From Adiantum capillus-veneris (lineage: Eukaryota > Streptophyta > Polypodiopsida > Polypodiales > Pteridaceae), in NCBI GenBank assembly GCA_014529385.2, contig CM043964.1, positions 7,471,997 to 7,535,996 of the forward strand: 64,000 nt of DNA, written 5' to 3'. The position numbers were made by a program, and so were the translations under genes. Below, piece by piece: positions 20,224 to 29,730 of the stretch (the first letter of the stretch is position 1; every line of letters begins with the position of its first letter). The notes below the pieces were generated by a model. The model did not search any database. It had not been told where the DNA came from and was given only the letters and a program-made list of their open reading frames with translations.

Positions 20224-20363
20224 TGTTGAGAGAGAGAGAGAGCACACAAATAGAGCCCCAAAGTGTGTAGAATACACATATGAGATGATGTATATGTAGA
20301 GGGGACCTGGGTGCCATATATAGAGAAGCCATATATTGAGTAGCTTTACATATAATCTCAACA
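20224..20363 (-). mobile_element. 5' LTR of LARD-1
   Basis: On the minus strand it starts TGTTGAG and ends CTCAACA. It contains a TATATATGG stretch that could serve as a promoter. It matches the left LTR with only scattered differences. Confidence 0.88.
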
Positions 20364-20608
20364 AAGTGCTCATTTGGGCCACCCAAAATTGGGTGGCCCA
20401 AATGAGCACCTTTATTTTTGAATTAGCCTGACGTGGCAATAGGCAGGGTAATAAACGCGGCAAATGGTGCGATAATAGAAGCAGGTATATTACCCGGACT
20501 ATTACCACGCTTATTGCTAAGAAACCACTACCGCGTCCATAGCCGCGGCTATTGCCGCCCCCGCAAAATTTTTCTCTCTCCTTTTTCTTTTGTTTTTATG
20601 CTGCAATG

Positions 20609-21139
20609 CTAGCAGTTATAGACAACTCCTCTTATAGTGACATGCGGATGGTGTAGATAGCGATGGTTTCTTATTACACGATTATATCTCCCATGCTAGA
20701 GGGGGTGATGTCGATCCAGTACCAATTATCCCAGAGATTGAGATAACTACCTATTTGCTTCAATTTTCTGATCTCTTATCAAGCCATGATACATGTGGTT
20801 ATATGGGACGTTACAAATATGTGATCAACATGTTTATGAAGGATTTGAAGCCATTTGATCCAGGAGGACAAGGTAGTGTGTATGGCCTAGCAGTTATAGA
20901 CAACTCCTCTTATAGTGACATACGGATGGTGTGGATAGCAATGGTTTCTTATTACATTCTTATACCTCCCATGCTAGAGGGGGTGATGTCGATCCAGTAC
21001 CAATTATGCCAGAGATTGAGATAAATACCTATTTGCTTCAATTTTCTGATCTCCTATCAAGCCATGATACATGTGGTTATATGGGATGTTACAAAGATGT
21101 GATCAACACGTTTATGAAGGATTTGAAGCCATTTGATCC
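20609..21139 (+). repeat. Direct tandem duplication of about 255 bp
   Basis: Copy 1 (20609-20861) and copy 2 (20887-21139) are about 95% alike and lie 278 bp apart, starting CTAGCAGTTATAGACAACTC. Read through, both could encode a peptide with the phrase QFSDLLSSHDTCGYMG, preserved in both copies. The duplicated segment was probably once coding, possibly from a DNA transposon, but I do not recognise the family. Confidence 0.8.
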
Positions 21140-21227
21140 CAGGGGTGTTCATCATGCTTATAGATTATGGAAGGATCTTTACAGGCTTTGCAATGCATTA
21201 TGTAATGGAATAATCCTTTTACCTTGA
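20931..21227 (+). pseudogene. Unrecognised protein fragment in copy 2 of the duplication
   Basis: A 98-codon frame contains VDPVPIMPEIEINTYLLQF and DTCGYMGCYKDVINTFMKDL. The first copy carries the same peptides in broken form (20755-21024 frame). Duplicated peptide sequence suggests old coding DNA. There is no motif I can name, no plausible promoter and no splice context that decides it. Treat it as a hypothetical relic. Confidence 0.3.
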
Positions 21228-23989
21228 GTTGGAGCGGAAAGTGAATAACATATTGAGCATTTCCTTGAGAATTCCTTTGTGTGTAGATGTATATTGAGAA
21301 AGAAAGTGCTTGGATGGAGAGAGCAACACTAACACATTACCTTATTAACATGGCATGAACAATACTTGTAAAAGAGAGTGAGAGTTTAGAGAAATTGACG
21401 CCAATAGAGGACCGGATTAGTTGGAGCCTGTCCCCCCTCCAATAGGCATTTGTATTATAGATTCTTCCATGACGGAAGACTTGTTTACAATACAATTGAT
21501 TGTTGAGACCTTCTTGATGAGGTGAAGATGCTTCACTCACCAAGTGTTAGCATAACAACAATAAACATGATTAGCATGACTTGGAAAATGCCCAGCCTCA
21601 ATCCCAAGACCTTAAATACCATGAAAGGTGAGGAGAGCTAGCAGGGAGTGAGGAAGAAGAGAGAAGTAGAAGTAGCTCTACGAGAAATCAATAACCCCTT
21701 GCACATATTCACTCATAGCTCTTGTAGCATAGCTTATCATAGTGATAATGGAGATTAGAGAGATTTATAAGCAAGCATAAGCATACTCTTGTGTGGATTT
21801 GCATCCATAGCCAAGAGCTTGTGGTAGTAGGTACTAACTTCTCAAGCTTGGAGAAGGAGATGGAGTTCTTGCTTCACAAGAGTGTGTGAAGGGAAGAATG
21901 AGAGTGAGAGAGCTCATGGGATGCTCAAATGAGTGAGTGAGAGAGAGAGAGAGCTAGCTAGGTCGACCCCCTTCTCTAGGCTTTCCTTGAAGCTTATTGG
22001 GCCATGTAGCCCTCTAGACAATGAGAGCTTGGCTCCCTTTGGGGCAAGATGCGTAGTCTCTTGACAAGTGTCCTTCTTTCCCTCTTGTGAGGTTAAGCTA
22101 GCAGCCCCCTTGCTTAAGCACAGCCCTTGCTTAAGAAATTTTCCCCCTTGCCTGCTTGAGCAATGTACCTCTACACTTGACATGTGGCCCCTTTCCTTTC
22201 ATAAGAGTATGGGTCCTTGGTGAGGTGCATACTTACTAGACACATACCTCCTTTGTAGGGCTTGCCCCCCTCTTTGTAGCAAGATATTTGATCTTGGTAA
22301 GCAAGCATGCCCCCTACTTAAGCAGAGCCCTAGCTTAAGCAAATTGCCCCCTTGTCTGCTTGGACCTTAGTGACTAAAGAGTAAAAATTAAAGACTATGC
22401 CTTAAGGCTTTTAACACTTACCTTTGGAGGCTTTAATGAAGACAATCCTAAGGTCTTTTGCTCCATTGGTTAACCTTTCTCTTTGATAGACCTTTTCTCA
22501 TTTGGGTCCCTTTACCATTGCCCCGTGCTAAAATAGATCTATAAGCACATCTATATCTTAACCCTTGTTCCCTTTTATTCTCCCACATTAAGTGATCACT
22601 TTAATATGAGAAAATCATTTGTGTTGGTTAGATATTAGATTTTATGACACATTATGTTTTTTTGGATGGGTGTGTTTCAATGATGGAAAGTTTTTGACTT
22701 TTCCTTTCGATCCTGGAGGATATTGCAGTGCAGTTCCCTTTGATTCAAGGGGAAGATATACAAGTGCAGATTGAGGTTTTAAGAGGATGCAATTGTTTTT
22801 TTGAAGCAGGTTTTTTGTTATTGGGTTTAGCTATGCGGAGAAGTTTTTTGGAGTTTGTGGGTTTGTGGTCAGCACAGTTTAATGGCTAAATTTCATTCAA
22901 GTTTTTTGAGCAATTGAGATACCTTTCATCTCTCCAGTTGTTATCGAGAAGAATGCCAAGAAGATGATGAGATGTATTTTCTAGAAGATGCTTCTGGCAA
23001 TGCTTACAAAGATTAATAACCTAAAGACAGTCGGCACATGCCGGAGGATGTGCAGGTTCAGAGGGGGTGGATGTCGTGATGCTCCGCCTCCACAATGTGA
23101 AGCTCGTTCAGGACATGATTTTTGGATATTATCATTACTCAAGCGGAGTCATCATGATTTTGAACATATGCTTGGTATGGTAGTAGAAAAAATGTATATC
23201 AAAGGTGGTGCGCTTTGAGAAGCAGATCGATGTTTAAAGTATTTTTCGGTCAAAAGGTATTCCAAGAGAGAGCCATGGGATGAGTTTTTTCTTTCACCAA
23301 CAAAGCATTTGGAGTGTATAGTGCGACTGATAATGCTTTCGGTTGATATGTAAGCCAAGTAAAGTACCTTTTGCAATGACTTATTTATCAAAACCCATTG
23401 ATTGCAGTATAAGCCAACATAATGTCAGCAATTGAAGGCAGAGAGAGAGGTCAATGGAGTTGAAGGGCACCGAGCAGCCTCACGAAGAGGGCGGTGACCA
23501 TGAGGTGAAAGCAATGATTTAAAGGGAAAGGCCATGAGGATGAGTTTGGGGCTCTGTGTAAATGACCGCTTACGATATGGAGCTATCAATAATGTAAGAA
23601 AGGCTTGATAGTAATATCGGGGAGGCCACGATATAGAAAAAAAAGTGCAACATCAATTGTATACAGTGCCATGGAACAAGCTTTTTGAGCAGGCGTGTGA
23701 TAAGCATGCACGAGCAGGAGGTCGGAGTTTCCTCATCTATGGTGAAGGCAAAGATTGAGAAAATGAGGCCGAGGCCTCGGTGGTGGCAACTGCATCAACT
23801 TATTTTTTTTGTATTCAGATTGTAGTTCATCTAAGTAATTTAATTCAAGGTATACAAGATGTTCTTTTGTAGTATAATCTCTTGAGATGTGCATCTTTCT
23901 CTTATCGTTTCCCAGAGTGAGCTGCCTGGTGCTGACACGACTCAACTCCCGAACATAAATTCCCCCAACAATATTTATACAATGCTCGA
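21228..23989. other. Anonymous DNA; no gene seen
   Basis: Nothing of recognisable similarity on either strand. One segment of about 65 bp rich in CTTGCTTAAGCA and CCCCCTTG occurs twice (about 22094-22160 and 22303-22370). The 22.6-23.8 kb part is GT/AG-rich and holds only short frames with no motif. Confidence 0.4.
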
Positions 23990-24074
23990 CGAAAAAAACC
24001 TCCTAGTGAGGGATAAATGCCCTAGTGGTCCTATGTGTGTTCATACACATCACTACCACACGTGTATGGTCACA
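23990..24074 (-). mobile_element. Copia-A 3' LTR remnant
   Basis: On the minus strand an LTR would begin TGTGACCATACACG at 24074, right after a purine tract (CATGGGGGATT). The same arrangement occurs in Copia-B at 58311 (TGTTACCATATACATG). Similarity between the two holds for about 85 bp; the far end cannot be fixed. Confidence 0.55.
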
Positions 24075-24151
24075 AATCCCCCATGAAAGTGATGCGGTGA
24101 ACGAGAGCTATCATATAGAGTATACTAGAGTGCCATGCCTTGAGAACATGA

Positions 24152-24434
24152 TCAATCCACAAAGGGGAGTAAGCCCAAAGATTTGCGGAATGCTTTGAAC
24201 TTTTCACGAGACAATGCCTTTGTGAAAAGATATGCAAGTTTTCCTTGTGTTGGCACATAAGCCAAGATCATCTCTCGTGCTGAGAGGCTCTTCATAACAT
24301 AGTGGTAATGCACCTCAAGGTTCTTTGTACAAGCATGAAAAGCTGGGTTCCTCACAATTGCCAATGCACTCTGACTGTTACTGTAGATAGTGTTGGCAAT
24401 GTTTTGTCCAACACACAAATCAGCCATAAGGTGT
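24152..24434 (-). pseudogene. pol: Copia-A RNase H, C-terminal half
   Basis: The minus-strand frame includes NTIYSNSQSALAIVRNPAFH, NLEVHYHYVM and AYLFTKALSREKFKAF, the end of a Copia RNase H. It closely matches Copia-B at 58389-58664. The first 20-odd codons of the open frame belong to the TatX LTR, not to Copia. The N-terminal half lies at 57799-58072: the reading resumes across TatX, with ACGC on one side and ACAC on the other as the 4-bp target duplication. Confidence 0.85.
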
Positions 24435-24593
24435 TGATGGAGCAAAAGACGCCCTGCACACACACTCACACACCCAAACAACTCAACACCACATAAGAAA
24501 TTTATTTAAATTCCAACACACATAGCACCACTCAAGAGATCAATAATAATACTACCCACAAGCTCAATTTAAACTCAAAACACCTCAACCTAC
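24435..24593 (-). mobile_element. TatX 3' LTR, outer piece
   Basis: It begins TGATGGAGCAAAAGAC on the plus strand, as does the right LTR at 49460. It aligns with 49460-49502 joined to 51582-51710 and is cut at CTAC by TatA; the LTR resumes at 36616. Confidence 0.85.
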
Positions 24594-27157
24594 TGATAGC
24601 CGTTTTTTCGGCTCTTTGTAATTGCCACAGTGAGTTACCTCACCCTACCAAAATCACCCAAACACTATGGCTATCCCTACCATTTCACTGTACATAGGCC
24701 TGCGTGAGTCACGGGACTTTTCCCATATCTTCTTTAAAAACCCTCAATTAGCTAGTCATTGGGCTAGTTGAGCCAAAAATATAAAAAATATAAAAAATAT
24801 AAGTATATTATGGCCCATGCGTATGTAAATATTTCTTTGTATATAGGGCCTAAATAAAAGATTTTTTCATAATTATTTTGGTATTTATTTAAATATTTCT
24901 ACCTAGGTGTGTGTTATTTATGCTCTGTACATTGCCTCACCATTACCACAATTTTTCTTACCATTTTTCATACTCTTTATTCCATATAGAAATATTTTCA
25001 TGTAAGCTTCTCTTATATTTGGTGTAACTCCACCCCAACAAAAATCCAAAAAAACTAGTTTTATTTATGTGTATATTTTTTCACTATTGTGATTTTTCCC
25101 TTCCTACATCTATTTTGTTTTTTTCTAAAAAATTAGAACACCAAAAATATTTATCTTTTTATGGTAGCCTCATAATGAGAGAGATTTCTTTTGACCCCTT
25201 TATATTTTTTCCACTTATATTATTTATATTTGACATGTACATATTTTTTAGACCCCTCAATATTTGATTTTCTTAGTTGTACTATTCACTTATATCATAA
25301 TCTCAACAATATCTTCAATTATAGACCTACCAAATAAGGTCAAGGGTAGGTGGCATGCATACATGCACTATGGAGGGCTCACTCTTGGAGGTATTCAAAA
25401 GAATCATCCAAAGAAGGACCCCACAAGGACCTTGTGCAGTGGAAAAAAACGGTCGGTTTTGCTGAATTTTTAAAGTTCACTTGCTCTCCGAATTTGAAAA
25501 GGTGATACAAACAAACGTTGTAGCTCGTGGGCTGAACTTTTGCCTCAAAGTTTTTCATATTTTTTTGAGCTACGAGCTGTGAGCTATGATTTTATTAGTG
25601 GACCCCATTTTTCCCATGCTATGCAGCCACACTCTCTCTTCCACTTTATCATTTTCCTCTTTCACACACACTTCTCCACTCATCATCCCCACCTCTCTCA
25701 CCACTCCTCTCTGCACCCTACTCACCTTCTCCTCAACCTTGAAAAATAAAAGAAACCATAGTGAACTCATACCTCCCACACACAATTCCATTCCAAAATT
25801 GACCACCTAGTCTCATTTTTCCTCCTCCAATTTACCCATATCTATCAAAAAAACCACAAAATTCAGCCTCTTCTCTTAAAAGACAGCATCATGGTGGTTG
25901 ATTACTCAGCTTCAATTACCTTGTCTCTCAAGGAAGGTCAAGAGTGGAGAAAAAATGTACCGTCAAAGCTAGTGGACCGTCAACAAGCGTCAAAATTGGC
26001 CCTACTCAAGACACTTGGAGCATCAACCTTGTAAGAAATCCACCTTTTCTTACCTCTTAAGAGTTTTTCTTCCTTATTTGTATCCTACATGGATACTCCC
26101 ATTGTAAATATCCAATTCCATTTGTAAATTAATACTAACTCTACTAACACTAACCCACTATGAAAAGTCCTATCACCTCCATTTCTCTCCTCTCTCTTTC
26201 CCCACCAACTTCTTGATAATTCCAAGCAAAAGAAATTAGATAAATTGCTGAAAATCTAACCCAACCATGGTTAGAGGAGTAACCCTAGCCTTCACAATTC
26301 CTATAAAAGGAGGGTGTAGCTAGCACAAAAGGGAGAGCCATAAGCAAGAGCACTATGCTATAGCTTGAGAAGCCAAGCTCAACCTCTCTAGAAGGAGCTC
26401 TTGAGTGGAAGCTCATTGTCTTATGCATGTGCATGTGTTGTAATAGGGAATTAGCAAGGGAACTCTATGCCATTGTAAGAGAGAGAGTGATCATTCAATT
26501 GAGAGTAGGAAATCTATCATTTCTCCTACTAGTGTAAGCCCAACAATTGCTAAATCAAGGAGGGTGGATTTGGACTAAGCTTGGATACTTTGTCTCCCTT
26601 CCAACGTGAAGTAATGGACAACAATGATGCATAAGTGTCTTGGTGTTTTTTGTTAAGTTCTTGATAGCTTGTCTCTGGTGTTGTCATCAATCTAGCCATA
26701 AATCCCACATACTGTAAGAGGGCGACAGGGTGGAGAGGACTCCCCTGGCCTTAAGACAGTGATTGGGGTGGCTTTTCTTGTGATGTGTTGTGGTGAAATT
26801 TACGCAAGCTATGTTGAACAAATAATAATCTCACTTTGATTTGTCATGACAGATTTGTAAGAAGGTATTAATGCAACAAGCACCCCCTCCCCCTTTCTCT
26901 CTCTTTCTTAAATATATAGTTGTGTTTGCTTAATCATTGCCGATACGTTTTCAAAGCAGCCCGAGCACTATCTCTCTCTCTCTACGCGTCCTAGTTCGCA
27001 TCCAAAACTAGGTGGTGCCCCAAATTTGTGTAGGGTTAGGTTGCGGGTTTGTGTGTGTGTTTGTTGTTTTTTCCAACCCCAACCCAATTGAGTAGCATGG
27101 GAGCCTAGAAGAGTGCTTGGAAGCCACTCTTCTTGTTGCCCGCCCCAGACCGCCTCA
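24594..27157 (+). mobile_element. 5' LTR of TatA copy 2
   Basis: It runs TGATAGCC to CGCCTCA and is nearly identical to 34058-36615; the largest difference is a short indel of about 14 bp near 25690. It holds a predicted TATA box and short CT runs. Confidence 0.93.
26302..26308 (+). promoter_or_regulatory. Predicted TATA box in the TatA 5' LTR
   Basis: TATAAAA followed by GGAGGGTGTAGC, about 850 bp before the LTR end, identical in all three TatA LTRs. It would drive transcription of this element. Confidence 0.55.
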
Positions 27158-27160
27158 AAT

Positions 27161-27178
27161 TGGTGCCCCCACGGAGGA
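27161..27178 (+). other. Primer binding site, TatA
   Basis: TGGTGCCCCCACGGAGGA begins three bases after the LTR end. It differs by one base from the TatB site. The tRNA is not identified. Confidence 0.75.
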
Positions 27179-27231
27179 CGGCTTGTGTATTTTTGTGTAC
27201 AATCAACCTTTAGCATAGTCAAGTAGTTTGC

Positions 27232-27444
27232 ATGAATCACGAAAATTTGTATGATCCCTTCATTCCCATTGCAAGGCAAAAGGTACACATAATTGTTAGT
27301 ACTAAGTTGCAATTTCAACGTGTCATTCGTAGAATTTTAGGTCCTCTTAGGTTGGCCGAGATAAACGCTTCAGTAAATCCTTTTATTTTGCCTCTCATTA
27401 GGTACGACCTTAGTTTGGACGTCTATATTTTTGTTTTGTTTTAA
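27232..27444 (+). CDS. TatA accessory frame 1a
   Basis: A 70-codon frame, the first after the priming site. It shares with the next frame the pattern of a basic middle part (FQRVIRRILGPLRLAEI), then PLIRY, then DVYIFVLF at the C-terminus. That pairing marks an old tandem duplication. No domain is recognised; it is hydrophobic at the end but has no clear membrane segment. TatB has one member of the same family next to gag. Confidence 0.5.
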   Translation: MNHENLYDPFIPIARQKVHIIVSTKLQFQRVIRRILGPLRLAEINASVNPFILPLIRYDLSLDVYIFVLF

Positions 27445-27465
27445 GCATTAGGTCATGCATAGACC

Positions 27466-27684
27466 ATGGATAATGGCCCAGGAATAGAGGTTTTCCCCTT
27501 CCATTTCACTCCACACATTAGAATAAACATTGCAATTAGTAGAAAAATCCATTTTCAACAACGTATGTTGTTCATGTTTGGTGCCCAAAGAGTAGGAGAA
27601 ATTCTTGCATCACCAAACCCTGTCATTCTACCTCTCATCAACTACCACACTTCTTTTGATGTACATGTGTTCATTTTATTTTAA
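27466..27684 (+). CDS. TatA accessory frame 1b
   Basis: A 72-codon frame 21 bp after frame 1a, homologous to it and more strongly to the TatB frame at 11719-11961. Shared features are ISRKIHFQQRMLFMFG in the middle and SFDVHVFILF at the end. The ATG start gives the same length as 1a. Position and conservation support translation; the role is unknown. Confidence 0.6.
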   Translation: MDNGPGIEVFPFHFTPHIRINIAISRKIHFQQRMLFMFGAQRVGEILASPNPVILPLINYHTSFDVHVFILF

Positions 27685-27785
27685 AATGAAGTGCAGCCTG
27701 GCAAAATAGTGTTTATGTTTGTTTTTTCTTTGTCCAAGTTGTTACAAGAAACAAAAAAACGATCATTTGTTCTAACTGGGAATGT

Positions 27786-28265
27786 GTGTGCAATGAAAGT
27801 TCAATCCTTAGAGATCTAGCTCTATTAACAATTGAGTTGCAGGAGCAAATAGTAAGGCGTCTCCCTCATAACAAGAGGGTGGTGAAGTTAAGAAGGAAGG
27901 TCCTACGCGTGGATTCCATTTTCCTCTTGTTGTTGGGCACTAAGGAAGACCGCGCATTCATCCAACTAGTGTGTGCCCTAAGATTGGTAAATAGAGTGAA
28001 ATTTAGCGTTTGGCGAGTGCATTTCACCATTGAGGAAGACTCTTCAGGAAACTTGCGGCCAGAGTTCATGCTTCATAGACTCACATTTGGTGAATTTTTC
28101 CCTCATTTGCGTCTTATTAATAGTCTTCCTTTCGCTTTCAACAAAGGAGATAGGGAGCTATTCAGAGCTTGTCTTAATAAAGAGAGCATAGAGAAGATTG
28201 CAAATTTGTATAAATTCTCATCCTTCTCTACTTTCCATGACACTTTGTTCATAGAGACATTGTAA
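27786..28265 (+). CDS. TatA accessory frame 2a (unknown, possibly F-box-like N-terminus)
   Basis: A 159-codon frame. Near the start it reads IELQEQIVRRLPHNKRVVKL, which has the spacing of an F-box (acidic/polar, I/V, RLP, then VV.L). The rest contains EDRAFIQLVCALRLV and RLINSLPFAFNKGDRELFRA. Both parts recur in the next, broken frame, so the unit was duplicated. The F-box reading is only a resemblance by eye. The frame lies 0.5 kb before gag in the leader and has no match in TatB that I can see. Confidence 0.55.
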   Translation: MCNESSILRDLALLTIELQEQIVRRLPHNKRVVKLRRKVLRVDSIFLLLLGTKEDRAFIQLVCALRLVNRVKFSVWRVHFTIEEDSSGNLRPEFMLHRLTFGEFFPHLRLINSLPFAFNKGDRELFRACLNKESIEKIANLYKFSSFSTFHDTLFIETL

Positions 28266-28299
28266 ATCTCTTTATGCTTTTGAATGATTTAACCATAAT

Positions 28300-28760
28300 C
28301 CTAAGGAGTTTTTGTCCAAGAATTTTGTAGCACAAGTGGAGTCTTTAAATCTTGCAAACTTGATTGGACTTGATGAGGATGTTCTTTATGAAATTGTGAG
28401 AAGGTTGCCTCACTCCGACTGTGTGGAACTCGAAGAAAAGGAGCTTGTTACTTTCTCACGGCCTTCGACGAGCATGAAGATCTAGTTTTTATACAAACCG
28501 CTTGTGCGTTGGGAATTGTAGAACAAGTGCAATCTATCACTTGGGACGTGGTTGCTCTTTTGGATCCAGAAAATGAAGTTCTAGAGATTTTTGTTTATCG
28601 CCTTATCTTTGAAGAATTTCAACCCTTCTTAGAGCTCATCAATAGTCTACCTTTTTGTTTTGATCAAACAAATCGAGACCTCATTGAAGCTTGGATAGCT
28701 GAAGAAGAAAACCTAGAGTGGTATTTTCTTACTTCTTCATTTGCAGGCGAGTGGTTCTAA
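28300..28760 (+). pseudogene. TatA accessory frame 2b, frameshifted copy of 2a
   Basis: Translation in one frame gives LYEIVRRLPHSDCVELEEKE (about 28388-28445). In another it gives EDLVFIQTACALGIVEQVQ (about 28475-28530), then LELINSLPFCFDQTNRDLIE (to 28700). Each segment lines up with 2a in order, so this is a second copy with a frameshift near 28460. It ends about 50 bp before the gag start. Confidence 0.65.
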
Positions 28761-28809
28761 ATCTCTATTGTATCCCTTATTGTAACTCGTGTTGTAATCT
28801 TTCATAATA

Positions 28810-29709
28810 ATGGAGAGCCAACGCCAAATGTCTGGATATCCTCTTTTCTTTGGAGAGCCTGGAGAGGATGCAGAATTATTTTTAGCAAATTTCAAGATAT
28901 CTTGCCGTATCAAGAGGATAGTAACCGATCAAGAACGTGTAGAAATGTTTGAGGTGGTCCTTAGGAAAGATGCTAGTACTTGGTTTGACTCTTTGCCTGA
29001 GGAAGTTAAGGGGAATTACACAGAAGTTTTGAATCGTTTTAAGAGATACTTCTTTGATCCCCAAAACACTCAAAAACTATGGCAAGACATTGTTTCTCAT
29101 AAGCAAAAAGACTTAGATGACTACTACTTGTACAAGCAAGAGTTTCTACGTCTTTGGGCTCTATGGATACAAAATGTTGCTAACCCTGGTGATGGTGCAG
29201 AATTTTTAAAGAAGGAGAGGTTCATAGACGGACTCTTTCCTGACCTTAAGGTAAAAGTTGAGGCGGGTGCACCTGCTACTTTTGATGCAGCGGAAACTAG
29301 GGCTGCTGAGAAGTATAGGAAACTCAAGTGCTTAAGGGGAGAGGTTCCAATAGAAGGTCTTAGACCCAAAGGTAAGTCACAAGCATCAACATCGAGGGAG
29401 CTTCCTGAGGTAACGGCGGAAGTAATTGAGAAGTTAAACGAATCTTTAAGCAGCCTGTCAATTCACCTTGCACAAGCTGTAGGTCCAAAGGGACAAGCAA
29501 AGAAGTCTGAAGAGCGAGATCCACGACCTAGGAGAGTCTTGCAATGTTGGAATTGCGGAGGGTCTGGACATGGGATGTATAATTGTCCTTGGCCCCGTGG
29601 GGAGCCAGGGAGACCTAACTTGAATTACCCAGTGATGAATGCAGGTGAAGGAAATGGTCAACAACCAAGGCTTCTACAAAGACCAAATGGACCAAGACCA
29701 CCTCCATAA
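28810..29709 (+). CDS. gag: TatA gag
   Basis: A 299-codon frame with the start at MESQRQMSGY. The capsid-like part resembles TatB gag: ASTWFDSLPEEVKG, RFKRYFFDPQ, KKERFIDGLFPDLKVKVEAG. The nucleocapsid end has a zinc knuckle CWNCGGSGHGMYNC (about residues 246-259) after a basic run. The TAA stop at 29707-29709 is in frame with the protease that follows. The protein would form the particle and bind the element RNA. The frame is intact. Confidence 0.88.
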   Translation: MESQRQMSGYPLFFGEPGEDAELFLANFKISCRIKRIVTDQERVEMFEVVLRKDASTWFDSLPEEVKGNYTEVLNRFKRYFFDPQNTQKLWQDIVSHKQKDLDDYYLYKQEFLRLWALWIQNVANPGDGAEFLKKERFIDGLFPDLKVKVEAGAPATFDAAETRAAEKYRKLKCLRGEVPIEGLRPKGKSQASTSRELPEVTAEVIEKLNESLSSLSIHLAQAVGPKGQAKKSEERDPRPRRVLQCWNCGGSGHGMYNCPWPRGEPGRPNLNYPVMNAGEGNGQQPRLLQRPNGPRPPP

Positions 29710-29730
29710 GGGGTAGAAGGAGTTCCACCT

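Larger units (their letters stand above)
17388..20363 (-). mobile_element. LARD-1: non-coding LTR retrotransposon
   Basis: It is bounded by LTRs of about 140 bp (17388-17529 and 20224-20363) that end TGTTGAG/CTCAACA. A perfect TGGTATCAGAGC priming site sits inside the right LTR, a purine tract inside the left one, and near-perfect 5-bp target duplications flank it. Its 2.7-kb interior encodes nothing recognisable; it is dominated by a 170-bp repeat array and a 43-bp minisatellite. LTR size recalls TRIM elements and body size recalls LARDs. It must depend on proteins of an autonomous element, probably Copia given the priming site. A shorter copy is at 49503-51581. Confidence 0.88.
17373..20421. 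repeat. Perfect palindrome (33-bp arms, 2-bp centre) split by LARD-1
   Basis: The 15 bp at 17373-17387 continue, once LARD-1 is removed, into 20369-20421. Together they form two 33-bp arms that are exact reverse complements around a 2-base centre (CCACCCAA-AA-TTGGGTGG). The insertion lies inside the left arm, with AGGTG on the left and AAGTG on the right as the 5-bp target duplication. Such a hairpin is typical of a foldback or MITE-like element. Confidence 0.85.

Noticed and set aside
19536-20508. Series of small minus-strand frames with a shared peptide
   Set aside because: The peptide repeats because the 170-bp DNA unit repeats; frames are interrupted and vary between units.
22988-23391. 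Frames of 76-79 codons in the unassigned 21-24 kb region
   Set aside because: No motif, no repeated copy, no coding context; chance frames.
25067-25473. Two frames in the TatA LTR, repeated at 34531-34937
   Set aside because: Identical only because the LTRs are nearly identical; the older LTR at 526-3159 does not keep them equally, and there is no motif.
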